Source: Chitinophagaceae bacterium (GTDB lineage Bacteria > Bacteroidota > Bacteroidia > Chitinophagales > Chitinophagaceae). From it: a DNA stretch of 64,000 nucleotides. Location of the stretch: NCBI GenBank assembly GCA_016708765.1, contig JADJFD010000005.1, positions 1 to 64,000 on the forward strand. Reading direction: 5' to 3'. Both the position numbers and the translations under genes were made by a program. The stretch's first letter is position 1; each line of letters begins with the position of its first letter. The notes below the pieces were generated by a model. The model saw nothing but the letters and a program-made list of their open reading frames with translations, did not search any database and was not told the DNA's origin. This document shows positions 34,976 to 44,677 of this stretch, piece after piece.

Positions 34976-36634
34976 ATGGATCAAATTGCAAAAGCTCCCA
35001 AACACCCAAAAGGATTATTTGTATTATTCTTTACCGAAATGTGGGAACGTTTTGGCTATTACCTGATGGTAGGCATTCTGCTTCTTTATTTAACTGACAC
35101 TACAACAGGCGGTAAAGAAATGACAAGAGGCATGGGAGTTGATGTTGTAGGAACTTTTATCGCTTTAGTATATTTAACACCATTTATCGGAGGTCTTATT
35201 GCAGACAGATACCTCGGTTACCTAAAATCAATTTTTATTGGAGGCTCTATGATGGCCGCCGGATACCTCGGATTAGCACTGCCCGGAGATTTGGCTATGT
35301 ATATTTCATTAGGATTAATTATTATCGGCAATGGTTTCTTTAAACCAAACATTTCGGTGTTGCTTGGTAATCTTTATAACAAAGAAGAGTTAAGACCATT
35401 AAAAGACAATGCCTATAATATCTTTTATATGGGCATCAATATAGGAGCTCTTTTCTGCAATTTCGTAGCCGCCTATCTTCGGAATGCGTATGGATGGGGC
35501 TATGCATTTGCTGCAGCTGGTATTGGATTAATTATTGGATTAATCTGGCTTGCTCTTAAAGTGAAGCATGTAAAAGAAGCTGATGTAAAAAGACCAATGG
35601 AACCGGGAGATATGCCCATTTCAAAAATATTTACATCTGTATTTTTACCAATGATAGTATTCGGAATAATAGGCTGGATAATTCCTGGAAATATTATGAA
35701 TTCTGATTCCAATGATGCATTCATTTTTGCCTGTATACCTGTAATCTTTTTCTATGTCAACCTTTGGCGAAAAGGGAATGAGCAAGACAAGAAAGGTATT
35801 GGTGCATTACTATTCATTTTCACTGTTTCAATAATTTTCTGGACAATCTATAATCAAAACTCAACGGGCTTAACCATTTGGGCAGAAACGCATACGGACA
35901 GACAAATAGCTTCTGTACTAGAAGAGCCTGCCAGTAAAATTGATATGGTGCAACGAATAACTGCGGAGCCTTACGAAGTAACTAAGGTTGATCAATACAT
36001 GAGACCTGTGCTGGATGCAAGTGGTGCTCCAATAAAAGAAATGGGGCCTGATCCTTATTTGAATAATTTACAAAAAGATAGATGGCCTGCGGCTGGAGGA
36101 GAGCTAAAGTTGATGAATGCAGAATTGTATCAATCTATCAATCCATTTTTCATTGTAATTCTTACTCCTTTACTATTAGGATTTTTTGCTTTTTTAAGTA
36201 AACGTAAAAAGGAACCTTCTACCATGAGTAAGTTTGGCTATGCATTAATTATAGCAGGATTAAGTGCATTGGTAATGGTGTTTGCAGTTATGTCTGTGCC
36301 AAGTATATATCTATACAAAACGGCTGGCATATGGCTCGTTATGACTTATTTTGTTTTTACTATCAGTGAAATATTTTTAAGTCCGATTGGATTATCGTTG
36401 GTGTCAAAACTATCTCCGCCTCGTTTAACTGCATTGATGATGGGAGGATGGTTCCTTTCTACATCTCTTGGCGGAAAAGTTGCTGGTGTAATGGCAAGCT
36501 TCTGGGATAAGATTCCTGACAAGAGAATTTTCTTCGCCATTATTGCTGTTGCGGCAGTGCTTGGTGGTATACTTATTTTTAGCAAAATAAAAGGATTAAA
36601 CCAGATTGTAAAAGACAAAACTGGTTCTGTATAA
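34976..36634 (+). CDS. POT family proton-dependent peptide transporter
   Basis: From the ATG at 34976 the protein is 552 aa and starts MDQIAKAPKHPKGLFVLFFTEMWERFGYY. The ExxERFxYY motif near residue 20 is the proton-coupling signature of POT/PTR carriers. FKPNISVLLGNLY and YNIFYMGINIGA, the PTR2 signature, follow, and DRYLGYLKSIFIGG marks the helix 2-3 loop. An upstream in-frame start at 34871 would add 35 non-homologous residues and was rejected. A long loop near residues 300-380 is typical of Bacteroidota members. It imports di/tripeptides. A second POT gene and an OPT gene follow. Confidence 0.93.
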   Translation: MDQIAKAPKHPKGLFVLFFTEMWERFGYYLMVGILLLYLTDTTTGGKEMTRGMGVDVVGTFIALVYLTPFIGGLIADRYLGYLKSIFIGGSMMAAGYLGLALPGDLAMYISLGLIIIGNGFFKPNISVLLGNLYNKEELRPLKDNAYNIFYMGINIGALFCNFVAAYLRNAYGWGYAFAAAGIGLIIGLIWLALKVKHVKEADVKRPMEPGDMPISKIFTSVFLPMIVFGIIGWIIPGNIMNSDSNDAFIFACIPVIFFYVNLWRKGNEQDKKGIGALLFIFTVSIIFWTIYNQNSTGLTIWAETHTDRQIASVLEEPASKIDMVQRITAEPYEVTKVDQYMRPVLDASGAPIKEMGPDPYLNNLQKDRWPAAGGELKLMNAELYQSINPFFIVILTPLLLGFFAFLSKRKKEPSTMSKFGYALIIAGLSALVMVFAVMSVPSIYLYKTAGIWLVMTYFVFTISEIFLSPIGLSLVSKLSPPRLTALMMGGWFLSTSLGGKVAGVMASFWDKIPDKRIFFAIIAVAAVLGGILIFSKIKGLNQIVKDKTGSV

Positions 36635-36654
36635 TTCCTGTATATATTGAATTT

Positions 36655-36685
36655 AAAAGGTGGCTTTTAAAGCCGCCTTTTTTTT
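36655..36685 (+). terminator. Intrinsic terminator after the first POT gene
   Basis: AAAGGTGGCTTTTAAAGCCG forms a GGCGGC-type stem (AAGGTGGC/GCCGCCTT) followed by a run of nine T. It lies about 25 bases after the POT stop codon. Confidence 0.75.
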
Positions 36686-36730
36686 GCTCAATCCTATTTT
36701 CCCTATCTTGAAACCCTAAACAATCTGATT

Positions 36731-38363
36731 ATGTGGAAAAAACATCCAAAAGCATTGCCATTTTTATTTTTCTCCGAAATGTGGGAACGATTTGGCTACT
36801 ACCTGATGATTGGAATTTTTACCTTGTACTTAAAGGATGTAAAAGCAGGTTATGCAATGACTGAGGCGGAGTCTGCAGACCTTTACGGTACTTTTATCGC
36901 TCTGGTGTTTCTCACTCCATTTATTGGTGGTTTACTAGCAGACCGCTACTTGGGTTATCGTAAGTCAATTATTATTGGCGGATTGATGATGGGTATAGGT
37001 TATTGCCTTATGTCCGTTCATAATATCGCTATGCTTTATCTTTCTATGACATTGGTGATTGTTGGTAATGGTTTTTTCAAACCTAATATTTCCACCTTAC
37101 TTGGTAATGTTTATACAACGCCCCAGTACATAAAACAAAAAGATGATGGTTATAACATCTTTTATATGGGCATCAATATTGGAGCTTTTATTTGTAACTT
37201 TTTTGGTGCCGCCTTATATATTGTCTACGGATGGGGAGCTGCTTTTATTGCTGCAGGAGTTGGAATGTTTATTGGCGTATCTATCTTTTTAATTGGCACC
37301 AAACATTATATAGCTTTTGATGTAAAAAAAGGAGTGACAGAAAAAGACATGTCGATGACCCGTATCGTCTTAACCATTTTTGTTCCTTCGGTAATTGCAG
37401 GTATATTAGGTTGGATGATTCCCGGAACATTAGTAGGTTCTGATTCAACAGATGCATTTATTTTTGCCTGCCTACCTGTAATTTATTTTTACGGGTCGCT
37501 ATACTTTCGGGCTAATAAAGAAGAGAAAAAGACCAATTGCAGCTTTGCTGGCTATTTTTGCAGTGGTGGTTTTATTCTGGGCAGTATTTAAACAAAATGG
37601 TACGGCATTAAACACATGGGCTGATAGATATACGAACAGAGAAGTAACCGGTACTGCACAAAAAGTTTTCGATAAATTTAATTTCGCCCAGTCTATTACT
37701 TATAAGCAAGATTCCGTAGCTAAATACGATGCGCAATTCAGGTTACAGAAAGAAGACGGAAATGTTGTAAAAGAATTAAACTATCCTGTTTATTTTAAAA
37801 ATGTTCCTGAAAACAAAAAACCAGCTGAAGGTGAAACCGTAAGCCTATGGGCTACTAATTTAAGTCAGTCGATTAATCCGGGTTGGGTAATTTTATTAAC
37901 TCCCTTGATTGTTGCATTTTTTTCCTGGCTGCGTAGAAAAAATAAAGAACCTTCGACTGCCACTAAGATTGCTTTTGGCCTTTTCATATCTGGGTTATCT
38001 GCATTAGTAATGGTAGGTGCTGTATATGCAAGTAACAATGGCGGAGAAAAAGCAAGTGTTTTATGGTTAATCACCAGCTATGGTGTTGTAACAGTTGGAG
38101 AATTACTACTTAGCCCAATGGGTTTATCGCTTGTTTCAAAACTTAGCCCTGTTAGAATAACTTCTTTAATGATGGGAGGTTGGTTTTTGGCTACTTCCAT
38201 TGGCAACAAATTATCAGGGGTACTTTCAACTATGTGGGATACTTATAGCCATAAGGCTGGATTCTTCTGGTTAAACTTTGGTTTGTTGATGGTAGCAACT
38301 ATCATGTGTTTTGCAATGCTAAAATGGCTGAATAAAATAATGAAAGAGAAAGGAGTGAGTTAA
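36731..38363 (+). pseudogene. Second POT family peptide transporter, frameshifted
   Basis: A paralogue of the POT gene upstream. The first part (36731-37591 as read) has SEMWERFGYYLMIG, DRYLGYRKSIIIGG and the GINIGAFICNF block. The frame is lost at the A5 run 37526-37530 because of one extra base. Removing it reads ...KRPIAALLAIFAVVVLFW and continues without break to 38363, giving about 543 aa in total. The second part carries QSINPGWVILLTPL and SPMGLSLVSKLSP, which also occur in the first paralogue. Tandem duplication is clear from the shared start and end motifs. The break is probably an assembly indel. Confidence 0.87.
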
Positions 38364-38383
38364 CATTCTATTTTAGATACAAC

Positions 38384-38417
38384 AAAAAGGTGATGGAGTT
38401 AATTCGTCACCTTTTTT
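38384..38417 (+). terminator. Intrinsic terminator after the second POT gene
   Basis: AAAAAGGTGA and TCACCTTTTTT form a stem around a 13-base loop, ending in a T run about 20 bases after the stop codon. Confidence 0.7.
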
Positions 38418-38448
38418 CATATCTTCCCATTAACAAAACTCAATTGCC

Positions 38449-40515
38449 ATGCCAGAGCAAACTAAGTTTAAGCCATTTGTAAGTGCAGAAACAAAAATGG
38501 CGGAACTAACCGTTAAGTCTATTGTTGCCGGTGCCTTATTTGGAATCATCTTTGGCGCATCTACAGTTTATCTTGCTTTGAAAGCTGGATTAACTGTTTC
38601 TGCATCCATTCCCATTGCAGTATTGGCCATTACACTAGGCAGAAAATTTTTAAAGACTACAATTCTTGAGAACAATATTATCCAAACAACCGGCAGCGCT
38701 GGCGAAAGTATTGCAGCTGGTGTTGTATTTACATTACCAGGTTTTTTATTTCTAAGCGACCCGAATAGTGCTAATTACTTTAACTACTTCACTATACTGA
38801 TACTTGCCATATTCGGTGGTATACTTGGTACACTAATGATGATACCACTTCGTCGCTCATTAATAGTAAAAGAGCATAACACTTTGCCTTATCCAGAAGG
38901 AACAGCTTGTGCTTCTGTTTTAAAAGCTGGAGAAAAAGGTGGAGATTTTGCTAAAACTGCATTCATGGGTTTAGGCTTTGCTTTTGTATATGCATTGCTG
39001 CAAAAAATATTTCATGTAATTAAAGAGGTACCTGAATTTGCAACCCAACAAACGCAGAAATTTTTTCCATCAGCTAAATTAAGCGGAGAGATTACTCCTG
39101 AATATCTTGGAGTGGGCTATATCATAGGACCAAAAATAGCAGGTGTGCTGGTAGCGGGTGGTGTATTAAGTTGGTTTGTTTTTACTCCGCTTCTGGCTAG
39201 CTTATTAAATGATAATGGTGATGTAATTGCTTTGCAGCTAGTTAAACTTGGGTATTTAAAAGATGTAAATACAGCAGGTGGCCCAGGTGGTTGGAATCCG
39301 GCAACGCAAGAATTTGCTGATTGGTCGGGTGCAATTTATCGGGCTTATATCAGGCAAATCGGCGCTGGTGCCGTAGCTGCGGGAGGTTTTATTACTTTAA
39401 TAAAAACTATTCCAACAATTGTATCTTCTTTTAAAGGAAGTATTGGTTCACTAAAAAAAGATGGTGCTGCTGCTTCTGCAAATGTTCCAAGAACTGAAAA
39501 AGATCTTTCTATGAAAGTGGTGGGAATTGGGAGTATTGTTTTATTAGCAGTAATTGCTTTAATGCCAGGCACATTAATCCCGGGAGCAAATATTGGCAGC
39601 AAATTATTATTAGGATTACTCGTTATTATTTTCGGTGCATTTTTTGTCACTGTCTCATCAAGAATTGTTGGTATTATCGGATCATCCAACAATCCGATCA
39701 GTGGTATGACCATTGCAACACTGATGGGCACTTGCTTAATTTTTATTGCGGTTAAATGGACGGGGCATTTTTACGAACCAATGGCTCTTGTTGTTGGGGG
39801 AATGATTTGTATTGCTGCCGCGAATGCTGGCGCTACCTCTCAAGATTTAAAAACTGGTTATTTAGTTGGTGCAACTCCAAAAAATCAACAGATTGCTTTG
39901 TTTGTAGGTGCAATCGTTTCATCAATAGCAATTGGCGCTACTATTAAAATACTTGATACACCAACTGCTGCTATGGCAGCGCAGGGAATTGAACATGCAA
40001 TAGGCACTGATCTTTATCCGGCACCACAGGGAACATTAATGGCGACCTTAGTAAAAGGAATTCTTTCATTCAATCTTGATTGGCAATTTGTTTTAGTAGG
40101 CGTATTTATTGCCATAGTAATGGAGTTGTGTGGAATTAAAGCTTTAAGCTTTGCAATTGGAATTTATTTGCCACTGGCAACAACTGTTCCCATCTTTATT
40201 GGTGGTGCTATAAGAGGTGTGGTTGAATGGAGACAGAAAAGGAAAAACATTCAGGTATCAGCGGAAGAAGAAGATCTGGGGAAAGGAAATCTATTTGCAA
40301 CAGGACTTGTAGCTGGTGGTGCACTAGCTGGTGTGTTAGTAGCAATATTATCTTCCATCCCGAGTGTAAATAGTAAACTTGGTACTGTAAATGCCGAACA
40401 CGGACTCACAAATTCCCTTGGAAGCCAGGGCTATACATGGCTTGGTGTTGCTTTCTTCGCTTTAATGGGATTTGTCCTTTATAAAATTGCTGTAAGTAAA
40501 CGAAAGCCATCATAA
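38449..40515 (+). CDS. OPT family oligopeptide transporter
   Basis: A 688-aa polytopic membrane protein with about 14-16 helices. It starts MPEQTKFKPFVSAETKMAELTVKSIV and contains the OPT-family blocks FGASTVYLALKAGLTVSASIP, NNIIQTTGSAGESIAAGVVFTLP, LPYPEGTACASVLKAGE and ANAGATSQDLKTGYLVGATP. OPT proteins import oligopeptides or metal-chelate complexes. It lies directly after two POT genes but behind its own upstream terminator, so the three form a peptide-uptake neighbourhood rather than one operon. Confidence 0.94.
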   Translation: MPEQTKFKPFVSAETKMAELTVKSIVAGALFGIIFGASTVYLALKAGLTVSASIPIAVLAITLGRKFLKTTILENNIIQTTGSAGESIAAGVVFTLPGFLFLSDPNSANYFNYFTILILAIFGGILGTLMMIPLRRSLIVKEHNTLPYPEGTACASVLKAGEKGGDFAKTAFMGLGFAFVYALLQKIFHVIKEVPEFATQQTQKFFPSAKLSGEITPEYLGVGYIIGPKIAGVLVAGGVLSWFVFTPLLASLLNDNGDVIALQLVKLGYLKDVNTAGGPGGWNPATQEFADWSGAIYRAYIRQIGAGAVAAGGFITLIKTIPTIVSSFKGSIGSLKKDGAAASANVPRTEKDLSMKVVGIGSIVLLAVIALMPGTLIPGANIGSKLLLGLLVIIFGAFFVTVSSRIVGIIGSSNNPISGMTIATLMGTCLIFIAVKWTGHFYEPMALVVGGMICIAAANAGATSQDLKTGYLVGATPKNQQIALFVGAIVSSIAIGATIKILDTPTAAMAAQGIEHAIGTDLYPAPQGTLMATLVKGILSFNLDWQFVLVGVFIAIVMELCGIKALSFAIGIYLPLATTVPIFIGGAIRGVVEWRQKRKNIQVSAEEEDLGKGNLFATGLVAGGALAGVLVAILSSIPSVNSKLGTVNAEHGLTNSLGSQGYTWLGVAFFALMGFVLYKIAVSKRKPS

Positions 40516-40542
40516 TCACCTTAATGGCTAAACGGCTAAAAC

Positions 40543-40578
40543 AAAAGCCACGAAGAATTATCTCTTCGTGGCTTTTTT
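40543..40578. terminator. Bidirectional intrinsic terminator between OPT and DUF1501 genes
   Basis: AAAAGCCACGAAGA and TCTTCGTGGCTTTTTT form a 12-bp stem with an ATTA-containing loop. T runs on both strands suit the converging OPT (+) and DUF1501 (-) genes. Confidence 0.8.
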
Positions 40579-40595
40579 AGAACAATAAAAAAATT

Positions 40596-41795
40596 TTATA
40601 TAAAATTCAGATGCTCGTATTGCTTCATCAATATAGATTTATCATCTGCCATCAGCCATTTGTTTAAGATGGTGGCATATACATTCTTAAAGTCTACATT
40701 GTATTTCAAATCGCCTTCATTTAAATCACTTAAGTCCGGCATTGGGTTTAATATTCCTTTTTGTTTTAAACCACCACTAATCATAAACATATTGTTAGCC
40801 GTTCCATGATCGGTTCCGTTACTTGCATTCTGCTCTACCCTTCTCCCAAACTCAGAGAAAGAAAATAACAATACATCATCGAAGCGGTGTTGTTCTTTCA
40901 AGTCTTTTACAAATGCTTTGATGGCATCATTCATTTCGGTAAACAAACGATTTTGTTGTCCTTCCTGATTTATATGCGTATCAAAACTTCCTAAAGACAC
41001 ATAATATACTTTGGTGTTAATTTCAGAATAGATCAGCGATGCAATTGTTTTTAAACTGTTTCCAAGATTTGTAGTTGGATAAACGGCGTTAGTCGGATGC
41101 ATTCTGCTCTGCTTAAAAATATAATCGGCACTGGACAGTGTTTCTGCCATTGTTTTGTATAGATAATCTGCCGGTTGGTCTCCTGCTTCATCCGTATGAT
41201 TCTTCATTATATCTCTGAAGAATTTTTCGTTGGCCGTACCATACAATCTTCTCGGATCTTTCACCGCTATACCTTTTATTTCTTCTCCTTTTAATGCAAG
41301 ACTTAATATATCATCTATTTCAATTGCTTGAGTTGGCTTATCACATCCCTTACATTGCGAATCAAGATAGCGACCCATCCATCCACTAGTCCAGTATTCA
41401 TTGCTGTTACTGGCTGTATGCCAGATGTCCATACTTCTGAAATGCGAACGATCGGGATTTGGATAACCTACATTATTTAAAACAGAAAGACTTCCGTCGT
41501 CATACAGTTCCTTCAATCCTTTCAATGCAGGATTTAATCCAACTTCGTCTGTTAGTGTCAATACTTTATCTTTTGCAATACCTAATTTAGGTCTTGCCTT
41601 ATAATATAAATCATTCCTGTATGGAATTACGGTGTTCAATCCATCATTGCCACCACTTAGCTGAAGTATAACAACAACTTTATTTCCCGGCAATACCATG
41701 CTCTTGCTTTCAAAAGCTTTTAGAAACTTTGGCACAAGCAAGGATGCTGTTGCCAGCGAACCGATTTGAATAAATTCTTTACGTTTGATAACCAT
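40596..41795 (-). CDS. DUF1501 domain protein
   Basis: A 399-aa exported protein of the sulfatase/alkaline-phosphatase-like DUF1501 family. The N-terminus VIKRKEFIQIGSLATASLLVPKFL resembles a Tat-type or Tat-like signal. VVILQLSGGNDGLNTVIPYRNDLYY, the PNPDRSHFRSMDIWHTAS segment, FSEFGRRVEQNASNGTDHGTANNMF and the HxN-type end are family hallmarks. DUF1501 genes almost always sit next to DUF1800 genes, as here. The role is unknown. The start codon lies 7 bases after repeat R5, which supplies a GGGAGG purine tract. Confidence 0.88.
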   Translation of the reverse strand: MVIKRKEFIQIGSLATASLLVPKFLKAFESKSMVLPGNKVVVILQLSGGNDGLNTVIPYRNDLYYKARPKLGIAKDKVLTLTDEVGLNPALKGLKELYDDGSLSVLNNVGYPNPDRSHFRSMDIWHTASNSNEYWTSGWMGRYLDSQCKGCDKPTQAIEIDDILSLALKGEEIKGIAVKDPRRLYGTANEKFFRDIMKNHTDEAGDQPADYLYKTMAETLSSADYIFKQSRMHPTNAVYPTTNLGNSLKTIASLIYSEINTKVYYVSLGSFDTHINQEGQQNRLFTEMNDAIKAFVKDLKEQHRFDDVLLFSFSEFGRRVEQNASNGTDHGTANNMFMISGGLKQKGILNPMPDLSDLNEGDLKYNVDFKNVYATILNKWLMADDKSILMKQYEHLNFI

Positions 41796-41802
41796 AATAA
41801 AA

Positions 41803-41834
41803 GCCTCCCTAAATCCCTCCGAAGGAGGGACTTC
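41803..41834. repeat. CCCCT-family palindromic repeat, copy R5
   Basis: GCCTCCCTAAATCCCTCCGA followed by AGGAGGGACTT, a GGAGGG variant of the family. It lies just upstream of the DUF1501 start and is inverted relative to R6. Confidence 0.65.
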
Positions 41835-42009
41835 CCATTCACAGCCCTAAAAGCAATGAATGGTTTTTAATTTTTAAGTTGTTGAATAGCGAACAAAAAG
41901 TTGAAGAGTGCGACGCAACAAAAGCTCATCAGGGAACTGAAGCTGGAATCATAATCATTCAACTAATATTTAAAGAACTTTTAAAATAAATAAGTGCAAG
42001 CCCAAACTT

Positions 42010-42033
42010 AAATTCCCCAACGGGGACAGGGGC
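42010..42033. repeat. CCCCT-family palindromic repeat, copy R6 (inverted to R5)
   Basis: AAATTCCCCAACGGGGACAG followed by GGGC. It ends at the base next to the DUF1800 stop codon. The end AAATTCCCC is shared with R2. Confidence 0.65.
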
Positions 42034-43500
42034 CTAACACAATTGATATTCCGGTGTACTCATTATCTGGAGTGTGGCACTTTTTATAAAATTCTCTCTT
42101 CCTGTCTGATCGGAATATTGTTTGATTAAATCCATACTTACGGCAGATTTTACTTGCAAAATATTTTTCGAAATCTCATCTGCTAATTTTTCTCTTGGCA
42201 CAGTTTCATAATTCTTGTATAAAGGATTCCAATTAACATCGGCGTTAATCATTCTTCCTGCCGCTTTTGATGATCTTGAATTCCGAACAGGCTGTTTTTT
42301 TATGTCTTTTATTCCCATCATCACATCATCATCATCTTTAGCAGATACATTCAATTCGTCAATATCATTTATAAGCATTGGAATACGCATACGCATCATA
42401 AGACTGGAACTATCAATCCAGCTTTTACCTCCGGGCCAGCCAGCCACATTTGGCGGATAGAATAATAATTGTCCTAATATCCTTTGCAAAAGCATTAAGG
42501 CCTCCTCATTTTCGAGTTTCATTGGAAGCATACGCTGAATACCTACAAGCAATTCAACTGGAGATTTTATTAATGTACCAATATTTTTTTCTTCGTAAAA
42601 CCAATCGCTGGTAAAAATATCTTCTAATAATGGCGCAATTTCATAATCATTTTTATGAAAACGGTCTGCCAGCCATTCTACTTTTGCCTCATCAATCTTT
42701 TCGTTGACAAAGAATTTATAAATTTTCTTGGTAATATATTTTGCTGTTTGTTTCTGATCGAGTAAAATATCCAGCACTTCTCCGCCATCAAAATTTCCAG
42801 TTTTACCCAGAACTGTTTTACTTCCAAAGTCGTGTTGAAAACGACGGAATACATATTCGCCTTTCACATTGGAACTCCACCCTGTAAATGCTCTTGCTGC
42901 TTCTTTTACATCATGTTCGGTATAATTTCCTCGGCCAAGTGTAAACAACTCCATTACTTCCCTTGCAAAATTTTCATTGGGATGATCTTTTTTATTTTGT
43001 TGATTGTTCAAAAAATTTAACATGGCTGCTGATTTGGAAATTTCCTTCAGCATCGATCCAAAGTTTCCCAATGCATTTGTTCTTATTATATCTAGCAATC
43101 CCTGTTGGTAAAACACATTCAGATTACGACAAGCAAAATGGCCATGCCAGAAGAAAGCCATCTTTTCCCGCAACTGCGAAGAAGAGTTTACCATTTCATG
43201 CATCCAATACATATTCAGGTTACGTACACCTTCCCGATTTTTTTGCTGACGCAATTTTCTTTCATCCGAATCCAATTCTTTTTTCTGCTGACGGCCAACT
43301 TCTTCAATACCCTGCATCAACCCTTTCAGGTAGTCATCGGCCACATCCATATATTCAGCCTTTTTGGATGAAGCCTTTTTAAGCGCCGTATAAAATTGTT
43401 TGGGAGTATATTTTGAAAGATCGCCAAGTTGTTCGACCGCAGGACCAAAACCAGCTCGCCAAAGTAAGTGCTGATTTTTAACCTGATTAGATAATGCCAT
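42034..43500 (-). CDS. DUF1800 domain protein
   Basis: A 488-aa protein. It starts with HLLWRAGFGPAVEQL, and contains REKMAFFWHGHFACRNLN, the ENFAREVMELFTLGRGNYTEHDVKEAARAFTGW block and LFYPPNVAGWPGGKSWIDSS, all diagnostic of DUF1800. It partners with the downstream DUF1501 gene across a 238-bp spacer bracketed by repeats R5/R6. No signal peptide is obvious. The pair occurs in many Bacteroidota, Planctomycetota and Proteobacteria with unknown function. Confidence 0.9.
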   Translation of the reverse strand: MALSNQVKNQHLLWRAGFGPAVEQLGDLSKYTPKQFYTALKKASSKKAEYMDVADDYLKGLMQGIEEVGRQQKKELDSDERKLRQQKNREGVRNLNMYWMHEMVNSSSQLREKMAFFWHGHFACRNLNVFYQQGLLDIIRTNALGNFGSMLKEISKSAAMLNFLNNQQNKKDHPNENFAREVMELFTLGRGNYTEHDVKEAARAFTGWSSNVKGEYVFRRFQHDFGSKTVLGKTGNFDGGEVLDILLDQKQTAKYITKKIYKFFVNEKIDEAKVEWLADRFHKNDYEIAPLLEDIFTSDWFYEEKNIGTLIKSPVELLVGIQRMLPMKLENEEALMLLQRILGQLLFYPPNVAGWPGGKSWIDSSSLMMRMRIPMLINDIDELNVSAKDDDDVMMGIKDIKKQPVRNSRSSKAAGRMINADVNWNPLYKNYETVPREKLADEISKNILQVKSAVSMDLIKQYSDQTGRENFIKSATLQIMSTPEYQLC

Positions 43501-43621
43501 GGGCTAAATTTTAGTTTTCAGACTATTTTGAAATAATTAAGTTTAAAATAAGGCTATTGAATTTTATCTTAACGCAAAAAAAGAAAGGTTATTTTTAATT
43601 TTATAACTCTTAACTAAAATT

Positions 43622-44677
43622 ATGAAGCTTCGGGCATTAAAATACATATCTCCTTTCTTACTTTATTTAGGTGCCTTTCGGGCCTTTTCCATTACCGGCT
43701 GGGAAGTATGGATGCCTGTTTTCTATGGCTTTATTGTAATTCCTTTATTAGAATTATTTATCAAACCAAATGCCAGTAATCTTAATGCGGCAGAAGAAGA
43801 AGTTGTTCGGACTGACAGGTCGTATGACATCTTATTATACTTGGTTGTTCTATTGCAGTTTGCAGCATTAAGCAGGTTCCTTTATGGTATGATGGTTGAT
43901 GAATTAACCACATTCGATATTGCCGGCAGAATATTCGCAATGGGGATTTTATGTGGAGTATTTGGCATTAACGTTGGCCATGAGTTGGGGCATCGGGTAA
44001 ATAAGTTTGAACAGAACTTAGCTAAAGCATTATTGTTAACTTCTCTTTATATGCATTTTTTTACGGAACATAATAAAGGCCATCATAAAAGAGTGGCAAC
44101 TCCAGAAGATCCGAGTAGTGCCAGATATGGCGAACCAGTTTATCTTTTTTATTTCCGTACGATTATCTTTAGTTATATCAGTGCTTGGCATATTGCCAAT
44201 GATGAAATGAGGAAAAAAGGAAAATCAATTTTTTCATTAAAGAATGAAATGGTTCAATTCAGTTTTATCCAGTTTGCATTTTTATGTTTGATTTTTTTGT
44301 TGACAAGCTGGTTGGTCACCATTTATTTTATTGCAGCTGCATTTATCGGCATTTTACTTTTGGAAACAGTAAATTATATTGAGCATTATGGCTTGCAGCG
44401 AAAAGCTACCGGCGATGGTAAATATGAAAGAGCTATGCCGGAACATAGCTGGAACAGTGATCATATCATTGGCAGACTGATGTTATTTGAACTTAGCCGC
44501 CACAGCGATCACCATTATATGGCGAGCCGGAAATATCAGGTGCTGCGGCATCATGAAAATTCTCCGCAAATGCCAACTGGTTATCCGGGAATGATTTTGC
44601 TTTCACTTTTTCCACCTGTCTGGTTTTATGTTATGAATAGGCGGATAAAGAAATTACAATTGCTTAGTTCTGTTTAG
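43622..44677 (+). CDS. AlkB-like alkane 1-monooxygenase / membrane fatty acid hydroxylase
   Basis: A 351-aa membrane protein with four to six helices and the di-iron histidine boxes: HELGHR near residue 119, EHNKGHHKR near 149, and LSRHSDHH near 298 with the NYIEHYGLQR segment near 255. These match integral-membrane alkane hydroxylases. A substrate other than n-alkanes is possible, because Bacteroidota homologues are poorly studied. A cytochrome c gene converges on it with 14 bp overlap. No rubredoxin gene, the usual AlkB electron donor, is nearby. Confidence 0.88.
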   Translation: MKLRALKYISPFLLYLGAFRAFSITGWEVWMPVFYGFIVIPLLELFIKPNASNLNAAEEEVVRTDRSYDILLYLVVLLQFAALSRFLYGMMVDELTTFDIAGRIFAMGILCGVFGINVGHELGHRVNKFEQNLAKALLLTSLYMHFFTEHNKGHHKRVATPEDPSSARYGEPVYLFYFRTIIFSYISAWHIANDEMRKKGKSIFSLKNEMVQFSFIQFAFLCLIFLLTSWLVTIYFIAAAFIGILLLETVNYIEHYGLQRKATGDGKYERAMPEHSWNSDHIIGRLMLFELSRHSDHHYMASRKYQVLRHHENSPQMPTGYPGMILLSLFPPVWFYVMNRRIKKLQLLSSV

